A stretch of DNA of 64,000 nt from an uncultured Muribaculaceae bacterium (lineage in GTDB: Bacteria; Bacteroidota; Bacteroidia; Bacteroidales; Muribaculaceae). The position numbers and the translations under genes are program-made. This document shows, piece after piece, positions 15,644 to 24,081 of this stretch (within the stretch, counting starts at the first letter, position 1; every line of letters starts with the position of its first letter). The notes below the pieces were generated by a model that was given only the letters and a program-made list of their open reading frames with translations, made no database searches and had not been told where the DNA came from. The DNA is taken from the NCBI GenBank assembly GCA_910587075.1, contig CAJUKE010000003.1, positions 49,454-113,453 on the forward strand, given 5' to 3'.

Positions 15644-16867
15644 TTAAACCGCCTCCGGCGCCTCTTTGCGGAGCGGGAGGTCGATTTCGAACGAGGTGCC
15701 TTTGCCCGGTTCCGACCAGGCCACGAAGATGCGTCCGGCGTGGTACTGCTCGATGATGCGCTTGGCCAGAGTGAGCCCCAGCCCCCAGCCGCGCTTCTTG
15801 GTGGTGAAGCCTGGGTTGAACACCGTTTTCTGGTTTTTGCGGGGAATCCCCTTGCCGGTGTCGGTTACGGTCACCCGGGCTTTACCGCCGTCGGTGGAGG
15901 TGGCCACTGTTATGGAGCCGGTACCCTCCATGGCGTCCACGGCGTTCTTTATGAGGTTTTCCATGACCCATTCCACCAGTGGCGCGCTCAAACTTACGGG
16001 GAGGTTGCCGTCGCACAGTTCCACGGAGAGGTTTATGCGCGACGAAATTCGGGTGGCCATATACGAGGCGGCCTTGAAGACTGTTTCGTTGAGGTCGGCG
16101 TCCTCCATCTGCGGTTGCGAACCGATTTTGGAGAAGCGCGAGGCGATGGTCGACAGTCGGTTGACATCCTTGTCCATCTCTGCCACCATTTCGGGGTCGG
16201 CGCCCGATGCGCGCATTATCTCCATCCAGGCCATCAGCGACGAAATCGGAGTGCCGAGCTGGTGGGCGGTCTCTTTCGACAGCCCCACCCACACCTTGTT
16301 CTGTTCGGCCCGCTTGGTGGAGCTCACGGCGAAATACACCACGGCGATGAAGGCGAGCATCACCAACAGTTGCACATAGGGGTAGTAGCTGAGCCGCCTG
16401 AGCAGCTTGGAATCATCGTAATAGAGGTGTTGCAGGTTGTCGGCCGAAATTATGATGTGTATCACATTCTGCCTCCCCTCCAGGTCGGCCAGCTTGCTTC
16501 GGAGGTATCGCTCGTTGATTGCCGAGAGGTGGTACGCGTCGAGGGTGTCCGGGGGCTCCGGGAGGTCGAAGTTGCGGTGGTCGAGTATGTTGCCGTCGTC
16601 GTCGGTGAGGATTACGGGTATGTTGTGGTTGCGCTGTATTATGGAGAAGAGGAAGTCGATGTTCTCGGCCTGCGCGTCGCCCCCGGGCATCGAGCTGATG
16701 TCGGCGAGCTGCTTGGTGGCGTCGGCCCATATCTCCATGCGTTCCCTCTCCTGGGCGGCGAGGTCCTTTACCAGGTTGTTCGATACATATAGGAAGTAGG
16801 CCACCACCCCGACGGAGATCGCCAGGAAGAGCGCGGTGCCGTATTTCCGTATGTCGTAAATATTCAT
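15644..16867 (-). CDS. Sensor histidine kinase without an adjacent response regulator
   Basis: A 407-residue membrane histidine kinase. Membrane helices are at about residues 10-28 and 163-182 and bound a periplasmic sensor of some 130 residues with no family I recognise. The phosphoacceptor is H202 in KETAHQLGTPISS, followed by the N-box MENLIKNAVDAME and G-boxes DTGKGIP and GWGLGLTL of the ATPase domain. The HQLGTP variant of the H-box is characteristic of a Bacteroidetes group of kinases. No response regulator is next to it, so its partner must be elsewhere. It starts 13 nt after the HAD gene stop and is probably cotranscribed with it. Confidence 0.9.
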   Translation of the reverse strand: MNIYDIRKYGTALFLAISVGVVAYFLYVSNNLVKDLAAQERERMEIWADATKQLADISSMPGGDAQAENIDFLFSIIQRNHNIPVILTDDDGNILDHRNFDLPEPPDTLDAYHLSAINERYLRSKLADLEGRQNVIHIIISADNLQHLYYDDSKLLRRLSYYPYVQLLVMLAFIAVVYFAVSSTKRAEQNKVWVGLSKETAHQLGTPISSLMAWMEIMRASGADPEMVAEMDKDVNRLSTIASRFSKIGSQPQMEDADLNETVFKAASYMATRISSRINLSVELCDGNLPVSLSAPLVEWVMENLIKNAVDAMEGTGSITVATSTDGGKARVTVTDTGKGIPRKNQKTVFNPGFTTKKRGWGLGLTLAKRIIEQYHAGRIFVAWSEPGKGTSFEIDLPLRKEAPEAV

Positions 16868-16880
16868 TGTGGGGCGGGGG

Positions 16881-17729
16881 TTAGCGTCGGCCTTGGCTGG
16901 CCATGTCGTCGAGGATGAAGCGGGCCACCGAGTGGGCGGCGTTCGACCCGATTGTAACCGTGGCTTCCGAGCGCACCTCGGGGAGGGCGTTCTCCACGGC
17001 CACTCCCATTGTGGCTATCCGCATCATGGGCAGGTCGTTGAGGTTGTCGCCGAATACCACTATGCGGGTGGCGCCGGTCTGCCTCGCCATCTCGGCCACG
17101 GCGTGGGCCTTCGACACTTCGGGCGCGTATATGTCGATCAGGCCGGTGTCGGGCGTTATCACGTCGCGGTACCACGATACGGCGCAGTCGGTGACCTCGC
17201 GCAGCTTCGCACAAGCCTCCTCGACGAGCTTCTCCGGCCCGGTGGCGAAAAACAGGGCTACCTTGTCGCGGCGCGCCGGGGTCTGTCCTAAGTGGAAACG
17301 CTTGAGGGTGAGGTGGCGGCGCTCCTCGTAGAACGATGCCTCGCGGCGGCTCATCACCTTCGAGTGGTAGACGTTGAGAAACGAGTCGCCCGACACGCAG
17401 TATGTGAACGGGCGCAGGCTGCCGCGCTCGAACGCCTCGGCAATTCGGTCGGCATCGGCTTCGGGAATCGTGGTCACCGAGCGGAAACGCTGTGCCGCCA
17501 AGTCCCACTGACCCGCCCCGGTCATCACTATGGCCGGGAGATTCATCCTGACATCCCGCAGCAGGTTCTGCACCGTGGCCGGGGTGCGGGCGGTGGCCAC
17601 GGTGAACAGGGCGCCATTGGCGATCGCCTCGTTGAGCATCGCCGCGGTCTCGGGCGACACCCGCGACGCGTTGTCCAGAAGCGTCCCGTCGAGGTCGCTG
17701 ACGTAAAGAGTCTTTTCTTCCATATCCAT
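16881..17729 (-). CDS. HAD-superfamily (Cof-type) phosphatase
   Basis: A 282-residue HAD hydrolase of the Cof/IIB group. The nucleophile motif SDLDGTLLD is at residues 11-19 (D12, D14) and the metal motif GDNLNDLPMM is near residue 230. The large cap lies between. Substrates in this group include sugar phosphates, nucleotides and PLP, so no specific reaction is assigned. A TAACTTTG -7 box on the minus strand (17739-17732) predicts a transcript start so close to ATG 17729 that ATG 17723 (MEEKTLYV) or a nearly leaderless message is possible. It is followed by the kinase gene after 13 nt. Confidence 0.82.
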   Translation of the reverse strand: MDMEEKTLYVSDLDGTLLDNASRVSPETAAMLNEAIANGALFTVATARTPATVQNLLRDVRMNLPAIVMTGAGQWDLAAQRFRSVTTIPEADADRIAEAFERGSLRPFTYCVSGDSFLNVYHSKVMSRREASFYEERRHLTLKRFHLGQTPARRDKVALFFATGPEKLVEEACAKLREVTDCAVSWYRDVITPDTGLIDIYAPEVSKAHAVAEMARQTGATRIVVFGDNLNDLPMMRIATMGVAVENALPEVRSEATVTIGSNAAHSVARFILDDMASQGRR

Positions 17730-17731
17730 CA

Positions 17732-17739
17732 CAAAGTTA
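17732..17739 (-). promoter_or_regulatory. -7 promoter box for the HAD gene
   Basis: TAACTTTG on the minus strand is a perfect TAnnTTTG match between the AbiEii-like gene and the HAD gene, but no TTGC or TTTG is seen 19-21 nt upstream. It would let the HAD-kinase pair be transcribed without the toxin-antitoxin genes. Confidence 0.4.
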
Positions 17740-17764
17740 CACCTTTTTCCCGAATCCACCCTCC

Positions 17765-18598
17765 TCAGCCCCCAAACTTCATCATTCCGGCAAGGCTGAC
17801 AAAGTAGTCGTTGCTCCATATGTCGAGTTCAGAAGGGTTCTTTATGAACGGAAACACATCATTTTTAACCATATTTATATCCGTTGAGCCAAGGCGGGAT
17901 ACTAGTAGGTCCATAAACTCATTTTGGGATAGGTCAGCCCCGTCAAAATCTATGGCTCTCTGCCTGAAGTGTTCGAAGTTCAGTGGCACGCCGTTGCGGA
18001 CATACCACTCGAAGTCGTACCAATCGCGCCCCTTGACCCTGTGGCCCCATTTGCGGAAAATGAGCGCGTGCATCTTTCCGGCAAACAGGTCGGGAAGGGC
18101 TACGCAGCGTGTCATAAATGAGAACGGCAGTAACGACAACTTCTGCTCCGTTTTGAATCCGAGCGGAGGTTTGGTGTCAACCTCTATCTTTATTTTCAAG
18201 CTTTTCTCGGTTTGAAAAGCCAGATTGTATACATCGGTGTCATCTTTGAGAAACGCGGATTCGACTTTCCCGAAATTTCGCTTCTCCTTTTTAGTTATGA
18301 CTACGTCGCGCCCCAGCGCTTTGAATTCCGCGATAATTGCCGAGAAATAGCTTTCAAGATCGAACGACGGATCCTCCTTGAGCAGCGAGAAATCCATATC
18401 CTCGCTGTATCTGCCGAGGTTGTGGAAAATGCGCAGACAGGTGCCTCCGTAGAAAGCTGCTTTCTCAAAGAATCCCCCGCGTTGCAGCCCCGCGAGAGTT
18501 ATCTGCTGCATCACTTCGTAGACCGCGTTTTTTTTCGAGGTGGAGGTCGACAGGTCGTAAGAGGCCAGCATCTGCTCAAATATTCCGCTCATTCTCAA
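17765..18598 (-). CDS. AbiEii-type toxin, nucleotidyltransferase fold
   Basis: A 277-residue protein of the AbiEii/AbiGii family, the toxin half of type IV-like abortive-infection systems; studied members are nucleotidyltransferases that use GTP or modify tRNA. The nucleotidyltransferase motif is visible as FYGGTCLRIFHNLGRYSEDM (residues 49-68) with the acid pair D67 and D69 in SEDMDFSL. A basic KxxK-type segment (DLFAGKMHAL) follows later, as in the family. The gene start overlaps the antitoxin gene by 23 nt. Base composition is clearly more AT-rich than the neighbours (one 60-base line counts 24 G/C against 40 in the HAD gene), which suggests acquisition by transfer. Confidence 0.85.
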   Translation of the reverse strand: MRMSGIFEQMLASYDLSTSTSKKNAVYEVMQQITLAGLQRGGFFEKAAFYGGTCLRIFHNLGRYSEDMDFSLLKEDPSFDLESYFSAIIAEFKALGRDVVITKKEKRNFGKVESAFLKDDTDVYNLAFQTEKSLKIKIEVDTKPPLGFKTEQKLSLLPFSFMTRCVALPDLFAGKMHALIFRKWGHRVKGRDWYDFEWYVRNGVPLNFEHFRQRAIDFDGADLSQNEFMDLLVSRLGSTDINMVKNDVFPFIKNPSELDIWSNDYFVSLAGMMKFGG

Positions 18599-19208
18599 TA
18601 AATTTAATCAGTTGGAGCAACATTGTCTTTTTTAGCGACACCTCGGCGCATTCTCGGATTATTTCGATATCCAGGGAGTCGAGCTCATCCATATCGAACC
18701 GTATATCTTCTTCAAGGTATTCCCTTATCGCGGTTTGGAAGCGCGGGTTTAGGTTCGGGGTGTAAACCATAAGGTCGCATAACGCCTTTGTCGGCGACGC
18801 TATCATAAACGATGACCCTGCCTCATCCATGATAGAAACTCCGATATTATAATACGGAGCCGGAACGTGGATGTATCTGAAAGTGCCGAGGTTGTTGGAG
18901 TATTCTTTGGCGATCCCGGTAGTCATTGATTCCACGGCGTATACCGCCTCGGGTATGAGTCCGTAATGGCGCAACGCGGTGCGCATCGACACATACGAGG
19001 GGCCGTAGATGTGGTTGGCGAGAAGGAAGGGAGATAATTCTGCCTTACTGACTCTCGGATGAACCACATACATCCCCTTTTTTAGTCGTATTGTCGAGCC
19101 TGAGTCTTCCAGCCTCTTAGCCTTAGCCGCCAGGTTAGCGCAATCAGGGTATACGGAATTCAAATTCCGCATTCTGAAGGGGGTATTTCTGAAATCTTCA
19201 AGTGTCAT
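18576..19208 (-). CDS. AbiEi-type antitoxin
   Basis: A 210-residue partner of the AbiEii toxin. The N-terminal part is winged-helix-like with the segment RLKKGMYVVHP typical of AbiEi antitoxins (the small domain that binds the promoter), followed by YGPSYVSMRTALRHYGL and a C-terminal domain. AbiEi proteins repress their own promoter and neutralise the toxin. The antitoxin-first order and overlap with the toxin start are standard. The gene shares the AT-rich composition of the toxin gene. Confidence 0.82.
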   Translation of the reverse strand: MTLEDFRNTPFRMRNLNSVYPDCANLAAKAKRLEDSGSTIRLKKGMYVVHPRVSKAELSPFLLANHIYGPSYVSMRTALRHYGLIPEAVYAVESMTTGIAKEYSNNLGTFRYIHVPAPYYNIGVSIMDEAGSSFMIASPTKALCDLMVYTPNLNPRFQTAIREYLEEDIRFDMDELDSLDIEIIRECAEVSLKKTMLLQLIKFIENERNI

Positions 19209-19332
19209 CGGCTTTTAAACAAAAAATAAGGCAAAGTTGTGATTGGCCACATCGCGAATATAGTAAAAATTTTGATGGGAAACGCGGTTTTGTGATATTA
19301 TCTGTTGAAATTTTTGCGGTTTTTGGCGGGGA

Positions 19333-19394
19333 GAGGGGGCTAACCGGGGGCCGGGAGGGGGCTAACCGGGGGATGAGAGGGAGTTGATCGGGGC
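19333..19394 (+). repeat. Three 22-bp-period G-rich direct repeats
   Basis: GAGGGGGCTAACCGGGGG occurs exactly at 19333-19350 and 19355-19372, and a degenerate third unit follows in register at 19377-19394. The period is 22 bp, about two helical turns. The block lies between divergent genes and could bind a regulator or simply be a slippage-prone G-rich tract. Confidence 0.7.
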
Positions 19395-19455
19395 GGGCCG
19401 ATGGAATTAGCGATGGAATTTGGCGGGCGTGTTGGGTAGTGTGGGGGAATTTGAT

Positions 19456-19463
19456 TAAATTTG
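19456..19463 (+). promoter_or_regulatory. -7 promoter box for the AsmA-like gene
   Basis: TAAATTTG matches TAnnTTTG perfectly, 84 nt before the start codon. A clear TTGC or TTTG is not seen at the right spacing; GTTG at 19431-19434 (21-nt spacer) is a weak candidate. Confidence 0.4.
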
Positions 19464-19547
19464 TTGGTTCAATAGTTTAACCGGGGTTGCCGGCCGGCGT
19501 CGCGCCGTCGGCGACCGTGAATCTGTACAACGACTTTTCGCCATCAT

Positions 19548-22500
19548 ATGGATCTCGATTCCGATTACAACCAGATAAAGGAGGAGCCGCGCGAGCCGGC
19601 TCCCGCGCCGGGTAAGCCGCTGTGGAAGCGCTTGTTGAAATGGCTCGGTATAACGGTAGGGGCGCTCGCGGGCCTGTTTGTGCTCGTCTGCGCCTTGATC
19701 GTGTGGATTCTGACTCCGGCCAGGCTCACGCCGCTGGTCGAGGAGCAGGCCGGAAAATTTATCGACGGCACGCTCGACATCGAGCGGGTCGAGCTAACGT
19801 TCTGGCGCTCGTTTCCCCACCTGATTGTCGAGGTTGACTCGCTGGTGCTTACCTCCGGGTCGCTCGCGGGGTTGCCCGATTCAGTAGCGGCCAAGCTCCC
19901 GGCTGACGCTTCGAAGCTGTTGTCCATAAGGTCGTTCAAGGGGGGAGTCAACGTCCCTGCGCTGCTCGTTGGGAAAATCTCGCTTTACGACGTGGCCTTC
20001 ACCGGACCTCGTGTCAATCTTGTACAGGCCACTGATTCTGTGGCCAACTTCGACATATTCCCGCCGTCGGCTCCCGACGAGGCGCCGCGGGATGAGGGGC
20101 CGCTCTCGATACCCAAAATCACGATCAACAGTTTCTCGATAACCGACGCGGTGCCGGTGAGATATGTGTCGGTTCCCGACTCGCTCGACGTCGCCGTCTC
20201 GCTGCGCAATATGAGCCTCGAAGGGAGCAAGGCCCCGTTCTACGCCCTGAGTATCGACGGCGGCGTGGCCTCGCCGCTGCTTGAGGAGTTTGATTTCAAG
20301 TCGGTGGGCTTCAGCGCCCTCGGCAATCTCACCTGGGACGCGTCGGACCCTCTGTCGCTCGCGGTGGAGAATCTGGAGCTGGCCCTCGACGAATTCCGCG
20401 TGAGGGTCAACGCCACGGTCGACGCTTCCGAGTCGCCGCTGATCAGCGAGTTGCGGGCCCGTGCCGAGGGACTCAGCGTGGAGCGTATAGCCCGCCATGT
20501 GCCCCGCGCCTACGCGTCGCTCGCGGAACCATTGAAAACGGATATGGAGGTCGGCGTGACGTTCAGCCTGACCGCTCCCTGGAATATGGCCGACAGCGTG
20601 CCCCCCTCGTTCATCGCCGCCATAGAGATACCCCGCTGCGCCATACAATACGAGAACGCGCGCATCGACGAGTTCGAGGCCATGCTCACCGCCCGCTATG
20701 ACGGCGTCGCGCCCGACGATTCGGAATTCGAGCTTGAAAAGCTTCGGGTCAAGGGTCTCGGGGTCGACCTCAGCCTTGAAGGGGTGGTGTCCCGCGTCGT
20801 AAGCGACCCCAAAGTCAAGGGTAAGTTCAATGGCCGCCTGGACTTTGGCGCCATTCCTCCGCGGCTCGCCGCGCAGCTACCTGTGGAGCTTTCCGGCGTG
20901 GTGGAGGGTAACGCCGATTTCAATCTCGCCGCGAGCGATTTCTCGGGCGGACGTTTCCACCGTGCGAATATCGCCGGCGACATCACTCTACGTCGCTTCC
21001 TTGCCGAGGGTGACAGTATAGGCCGCGCCTTCGTGGAGCTGGCGACCCTCGATTTCGGCACCAATGGCAAATTCTTAGCCCCCGACGGAGCCAAGGTTGA
21101 CTCGCTCCTTCAGGTTTCATTTAAGGTTGACTCCCTGTCGTACACGGGTATGGGGATGGATGTCGAGGCCCGCGGCTTCATCGCCGGGGCCGGGACAATG
21201 AACCGCGGCAGCTCGGCCGACACTACTGAAATCAATCCTTTCGGATTCCGCATAGCCGTTGACCGGCTCAAATTCGACTCGCCCGCCGACACGCTCAGGG
21301 CGCGGCTGCGCGACGCCTCTATAGCCGGAGCGCTCCGCCGCTACAAAGGCGATGCCAAGGTGCCCCAGATGGGGCTCCGCGTCGAGGCGGGAATGATGTT
21401 CCTGGGGCAGTCGCTCACGAAGGTGGCGATGCTGAAGTCGAATATGGACCTCACGGTGCATATGCGCCCGTCGCGTCGTATGGCTGTGGCCGACTCGATT
21501 GTCGCCAAAACTCGTGCCCAAGCCGCGGCGCGCCGCCCCGACTCGGCCGCCATCGCCGCGGCTACCGCCGGAAATATCGACCTGCGGCTCGACGAGAAGG
21601 AGCGCTCGCTCCTTCGCCGCTGGGATTTCAGCGGACGCGTCACAGCGCGCCGCGGGCGACTCGTCACCCCCTATTTCCCCCTCGACAACCGATTGAGCCA
21701 TATCGACCTGCGGTTCAACTCCGACTCCGTGGTGCTCTCCAACCTCTCGTACCGCGCGGGGCGTAGCGACTTCCTGGTAAACGGCACGATTTCCAACCTG
21801 CGCCGGGCCCTCACTTCGCGGCGCGGCAACACGATACGGGTGTCGCTCGGTGTGCGGTCCGACACAATCAATGTCAACGAGATAGTGCAGGCCTTGTTCG
21901 CCGGGCCGGCGCTTGCGCAGCAAGCCGATTCGGCGATGGTGTGGAACGACAGCGAGACCGACGACGGGGGGCTGGCCCAGATGGCCGACACCGTGGCCAC
22001 GGGACCCCTGCTCGTGCCCCGCAATGTGGAGGCGACGCTCGGCATCCGGGCCGACAATATATTATACTCCGACCTGGCACTGCGCGACTTCCGCGGCGAC
22101 GTCATGGTGTTTGATGGCGCGGTGAATCTCCGCGACCTTTCAGCCTCGACCGACATAGGCTCGGTGGCTGTCGACGGCCTCTATTCCGCACCGAACGCCG
22201 ACGACCTCCAGTTCGGCCTCGGAATGAAGGTGCGCGACTTCCGTCTCAACCGCTTGGAGTCGCTGATACCCGCCATCGACTCGCTGCTCCCCGCGCTCAA
22301 GAGCTTCGGAGGTATCGTTAACGCCGATGTGGCCGTAACCACCGACCTTATGCCGAATATGGACATCGACATTCCGTCATTGAAAGCCGCCATCAAAATC
22401 GAGGGGGATTCGCTGGTGCTCCTCGACCCGGAAACGTTCAAGACCGTATCGAAGTGGCTCCTTTTCAAAAACAAGAAGAACAATATGATCGACCATATGG

Positions 22501-23111
22501 CCGTCGAGGTGGTTATCGAAAACTCCAATATCGAGCTTTACCCCTTCCGGTTCGACATCGACAGGTACCGCCTCGGAGTCATGGGGCACAACGACCTGGC
22601 GATGAATATGAACTACCATGTGTCGGTGCTCAAATCCCCCGTGCCGTTCAAGTTCGGCATTAATATAAAGGGCACGCCCGACAAGATGAAGATACGCCTC
22701 GGTGGCGCCAAGTTCAAGGACCGCATGGTGGTTGAGCGCCAGGCGATAGCCGACACCACCCGCGTGAATCTCGTGCAGCAGATCGACCGCGTGTTCCGCA
22801 GCGGCATCTCTAAGGCCCGTCTCGGCAAGCTCGAATTCCCTGGCGCCGACCGCGGGACGGCTGAGGCCGCAGCGGGTGGAGCGTCGGCCCCGACGCGCTC
22901 CGAGGGTAGGCGCAAGCGCCTCGACCGGGCGTCGGACGTAGCCGCGCCCGCTGCCGGAATCAACGGCTCGGAGGCCCTCACGCCCACCGACTCCCTCATA
23001 ATGATAAAGCAGGGGATGATCGACAACCCCGGCAATGGTCGTTTCCCGCTTTCGTCGCGTCCGCCGGAGGTCCCGGTGCTTCAGGACGCGGAACCGCGCA
23101 AACATAAGTAA
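19548..23111 (+). CDS. AsmA/TamB-like envelope protein
   Basis: A 1187-residue protein with one N-terminal membrane helix (about residues 29-52) and a long periplasmic part rich in beta strands. The first 150 residues resemble AsmA (TPLVEEQAGKFIDGTLDIER, then a repeating pattern of short strands), and the C-terminal part NMNYHVSVLKSPVPFKFGIN is typical of AsmA C-terminal domains. Such proteins form long grooved bridges thought to carry phospholipids between the membranes. The last 100 residues are Ala/Arg-rich and low in complexity. It is the first of three genes 9-10 nt apart (LRR protein and membrane regulator follow), so they are probably one transcript. Confidence 0.85.
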   Translation: MDLDSDYNQIKEEPREPAPAPGKPLWKRLLKWLGITVGALAGLFVLVCALIVWILTPARLTPLVEEQAGKFIDGTLDIERVELTFWRSFPHLIVEVDSLVLTSGSLAGLPDSVAAKLPADASKLLSIRSFKGGVNVPALLVGKISLYDVAFTGPRVNLVQATDSVANFDIFPPSAPDEAPRDEGPLSIPKITINSFSITDAVPVRYVSVPDSLDVAVSLRNMSLEGSKAPFYALSIDGGVASPLLEEFDFKSVGFSALGNLTWDASDPLSLAVENLELALDEFRVRVNATVDASESPLISELRARAEGLSVERIARHVPRAYASLAEPLKTDMEVGVTFSLTAPWNMADSVPPSFIAAIEIPRCAIQYENARIDEFEAMLTARYDGVAPDDSEFELEKLRVKGLGVDLSLEGVVSRVVSDPKVKGKFNGRLDFGAIPPRLAAQLPVELSGVVEGNADFNLAASDFSGGRFHRANIAGDITLRRFLAEGDSIGRAFVELATLDFGTNGKFLAPDGAKVDSLLQVSFKVDSLSYTGMGMDVEARGFIAGAGTMNRGSSADTTEINPFGFRIAVDRLKFDSPADTLRARLRDASIAGALRRYKGDAKVPQMGLRVEAGMMFLGQSLTKVAMLKSNMDLTVHMRPSRRMAVADSIVAKTRAQAAARRPDSAAIAAATAGNIDLRLDEKERSLLRRWDFSGRVTARRGRLVTPYFPLDNRLSHIDLRFNSDSVVLSNLSYRAGRSDFLVNGTISNLRRALTSRRGNTIRVSLGVRSDTINVNEIVQALFAGPALAQQADSAMVWNDSETDDGGLAQMADTVATGPLLVPRNVEATLGIRADNILYSDLALRDFRGDVMVFDGAVNLRDLSASTDIGSVAVDGLYSAPNADDLQFGLGMKVRDFRLNRLESLIPAIDSLLPALKSFGGIVNADVAVTTDLMPNMDIDIPSLKAAIKIEGDSLVLLDPETFKTVSKWLLFKNKKNNMIDHMAVEVVIENSNIELYPFRFDIDRYRLGVMGHNDLAMNMNYHVSVLKSPVPFKFGINIKGTPDKMKIRLGGAKFKDRMVVERQAIADTTRVNLVQQIDRVFRSGISKARLGKLEFPGADRGTAEAAAGGASAPTRSEGRRKRLDRASDVAAPAAGINGSEALTPTDSLIMIKQGMIDNPGNGRFPLSSRPPEVPVLQDAEPRKHK

Positions 23112-23120
23112 TAGCCCGCG

Positions 23121-24071
23121 ATGATAAAGACTTTACGCGCCGCCGCGGCGCTTTCAGCGGCAATCTTGCTTGGCACCGCTACGCCAAGCGCCGCCTTTAC
23201 CGTCGAAGGGGTGGAATACACCCCCTTGTCGGGGGCCGAGGCGGAGCTGACTGGAGCTCCCCAAACCCTCGCGGGCCGTGTCGCGATACCCGCCTCGGTG
23301 AGCCATGACGGCGCGACCTATGCGGTTACGGCGGTGGGGGAGGGGGCTTTCGAGGATTGCTCGGCGGTTACCTCTTTGGAGATACCGGGAAGCGTGGTGT
23401 CAGTGGGCAACGACGCTTTCAGTTTCTGCTCCTCTCTCGCGGAGGTGGTGATTGCCGACTCTTCCCGCCCGTTGACGTTAGGGTACATACCGAACCTCAA
23501 CGCGGGCATTTTTGCCGACGCGCCACTCGCCAAACTATACCTTGGCCGCGACATATCCTACAACACCCGACGAGGGCATTCCCCCTTCTCTGGCTCCGTT
23601 TGCCTAAGTGAGGTGTCGATAGGCGCGGAGGTGTCGAAACTTGGAGAGCGCCTGTTCAGCGGGTGCGAATCATTGAAAAGCATAGCGTCATCCGCCGCGG
23701 TGCCTCCGGCGGTCGGTGCCTCGGTATTCGACGGGGTCGACTCTCAAGCGTGCCGCGTTACGGTGCCTTCCGGCACGGTTGAAGCCTACGCTTCGGCGCC
23801 GGGATGGTCGGCATTCTCCAATATCACCGACGGCGCGCAATCGTCGGTCGGCGCGCCCGAGGCAGACCTCCGTTCGGTTATCACTTTTGACCGCGGCCAC
23901 CTTTCCATATGGCGGCTGCCTCTCGGTGCTGTCGTCACTATTTGCCGTGCCGATGGCGGCGAAGCGCGGTCGGTCAGCGGAGGCGGGTGCGACATCCCGC
24001 TCGCATCGGGCGTGTATATAGTGAGTGTCGCCTCCGGCACTTCCATGGAAGTTGTAAAAGTCTGTTTATAA
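23121..24071 (+). CDS. Secreted BspA-type leucine-rich repeat protein with T9SS-like tail
   Basis: A 316-residue protein with a signal peptide (about residues 1-25) and several LRR_5 (BspA-like) units, e.g. VGEGAFEDCSAVTSLEIPGS and VGNDAFSFCSSLAEVVI. The last 70 residues form a beta-sandwich-like tail (LSIWRLPLGAVVTICRADGG ... LASGVYIVSVASG) resembling type IX sorting domains. BspA-type proteins are often surface adhesins. It lies between the AsmA-like gene and the membrane regulator gene with 9- and 10-nt gaps, an unusual place for a surface protein. Confidence 0.82.
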   Translation: MIKTLRAAAALSAAILLGTATPSAAFTVEGVEYTPLSGAEAELTGAPQTLAGRVAIPASVSHDGATYAVTAVGEGAFEDCSAVTSLEIPGSVVSVGNDAFSFCSSLAEVVIADSSRPLTLGYIPNLNAGIFADAPLAKLYLGRDISYNTRRGHSPFSGSVCLSEVSIGAEVSKLGERLFSGCESLKSIASSAAVPPAVGASVFDGVDSQACRVTVPSGTVEAYASAPGWSAFSNITDGAQSSVGAPEADLRSVITFDRGHLSIWRLPLGAVVTICRADGGEARSVSGGGCDIPLASGVYIVSVASGTSMEVVKVCL

Positions 24072-24081
24072 ATAAGCAGCG

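Larger units (their letters stand above)
19209..19547. other. 339-bp intergenic region with repeats and a promoter box
   Basis: This divergent region separates the toxin-antitoxin pair from the AsmA-like gene. It holds an AT-rich left part (19209-19320) that must contain the antitoxin promoter, a G-rich repeat block (19333-19394) and a -7 box for the rightward gene (19456-19463). A 61-codon open frame at 19202-19387 translates the repeat and is not credible. Confidence 0.6.

Noticed and set aside
19202..19387. 61-codon frame in the intergenic region
   Set aside because: It translates the G-rich repeats, has no family support and starts in the antitoxin promoter region.
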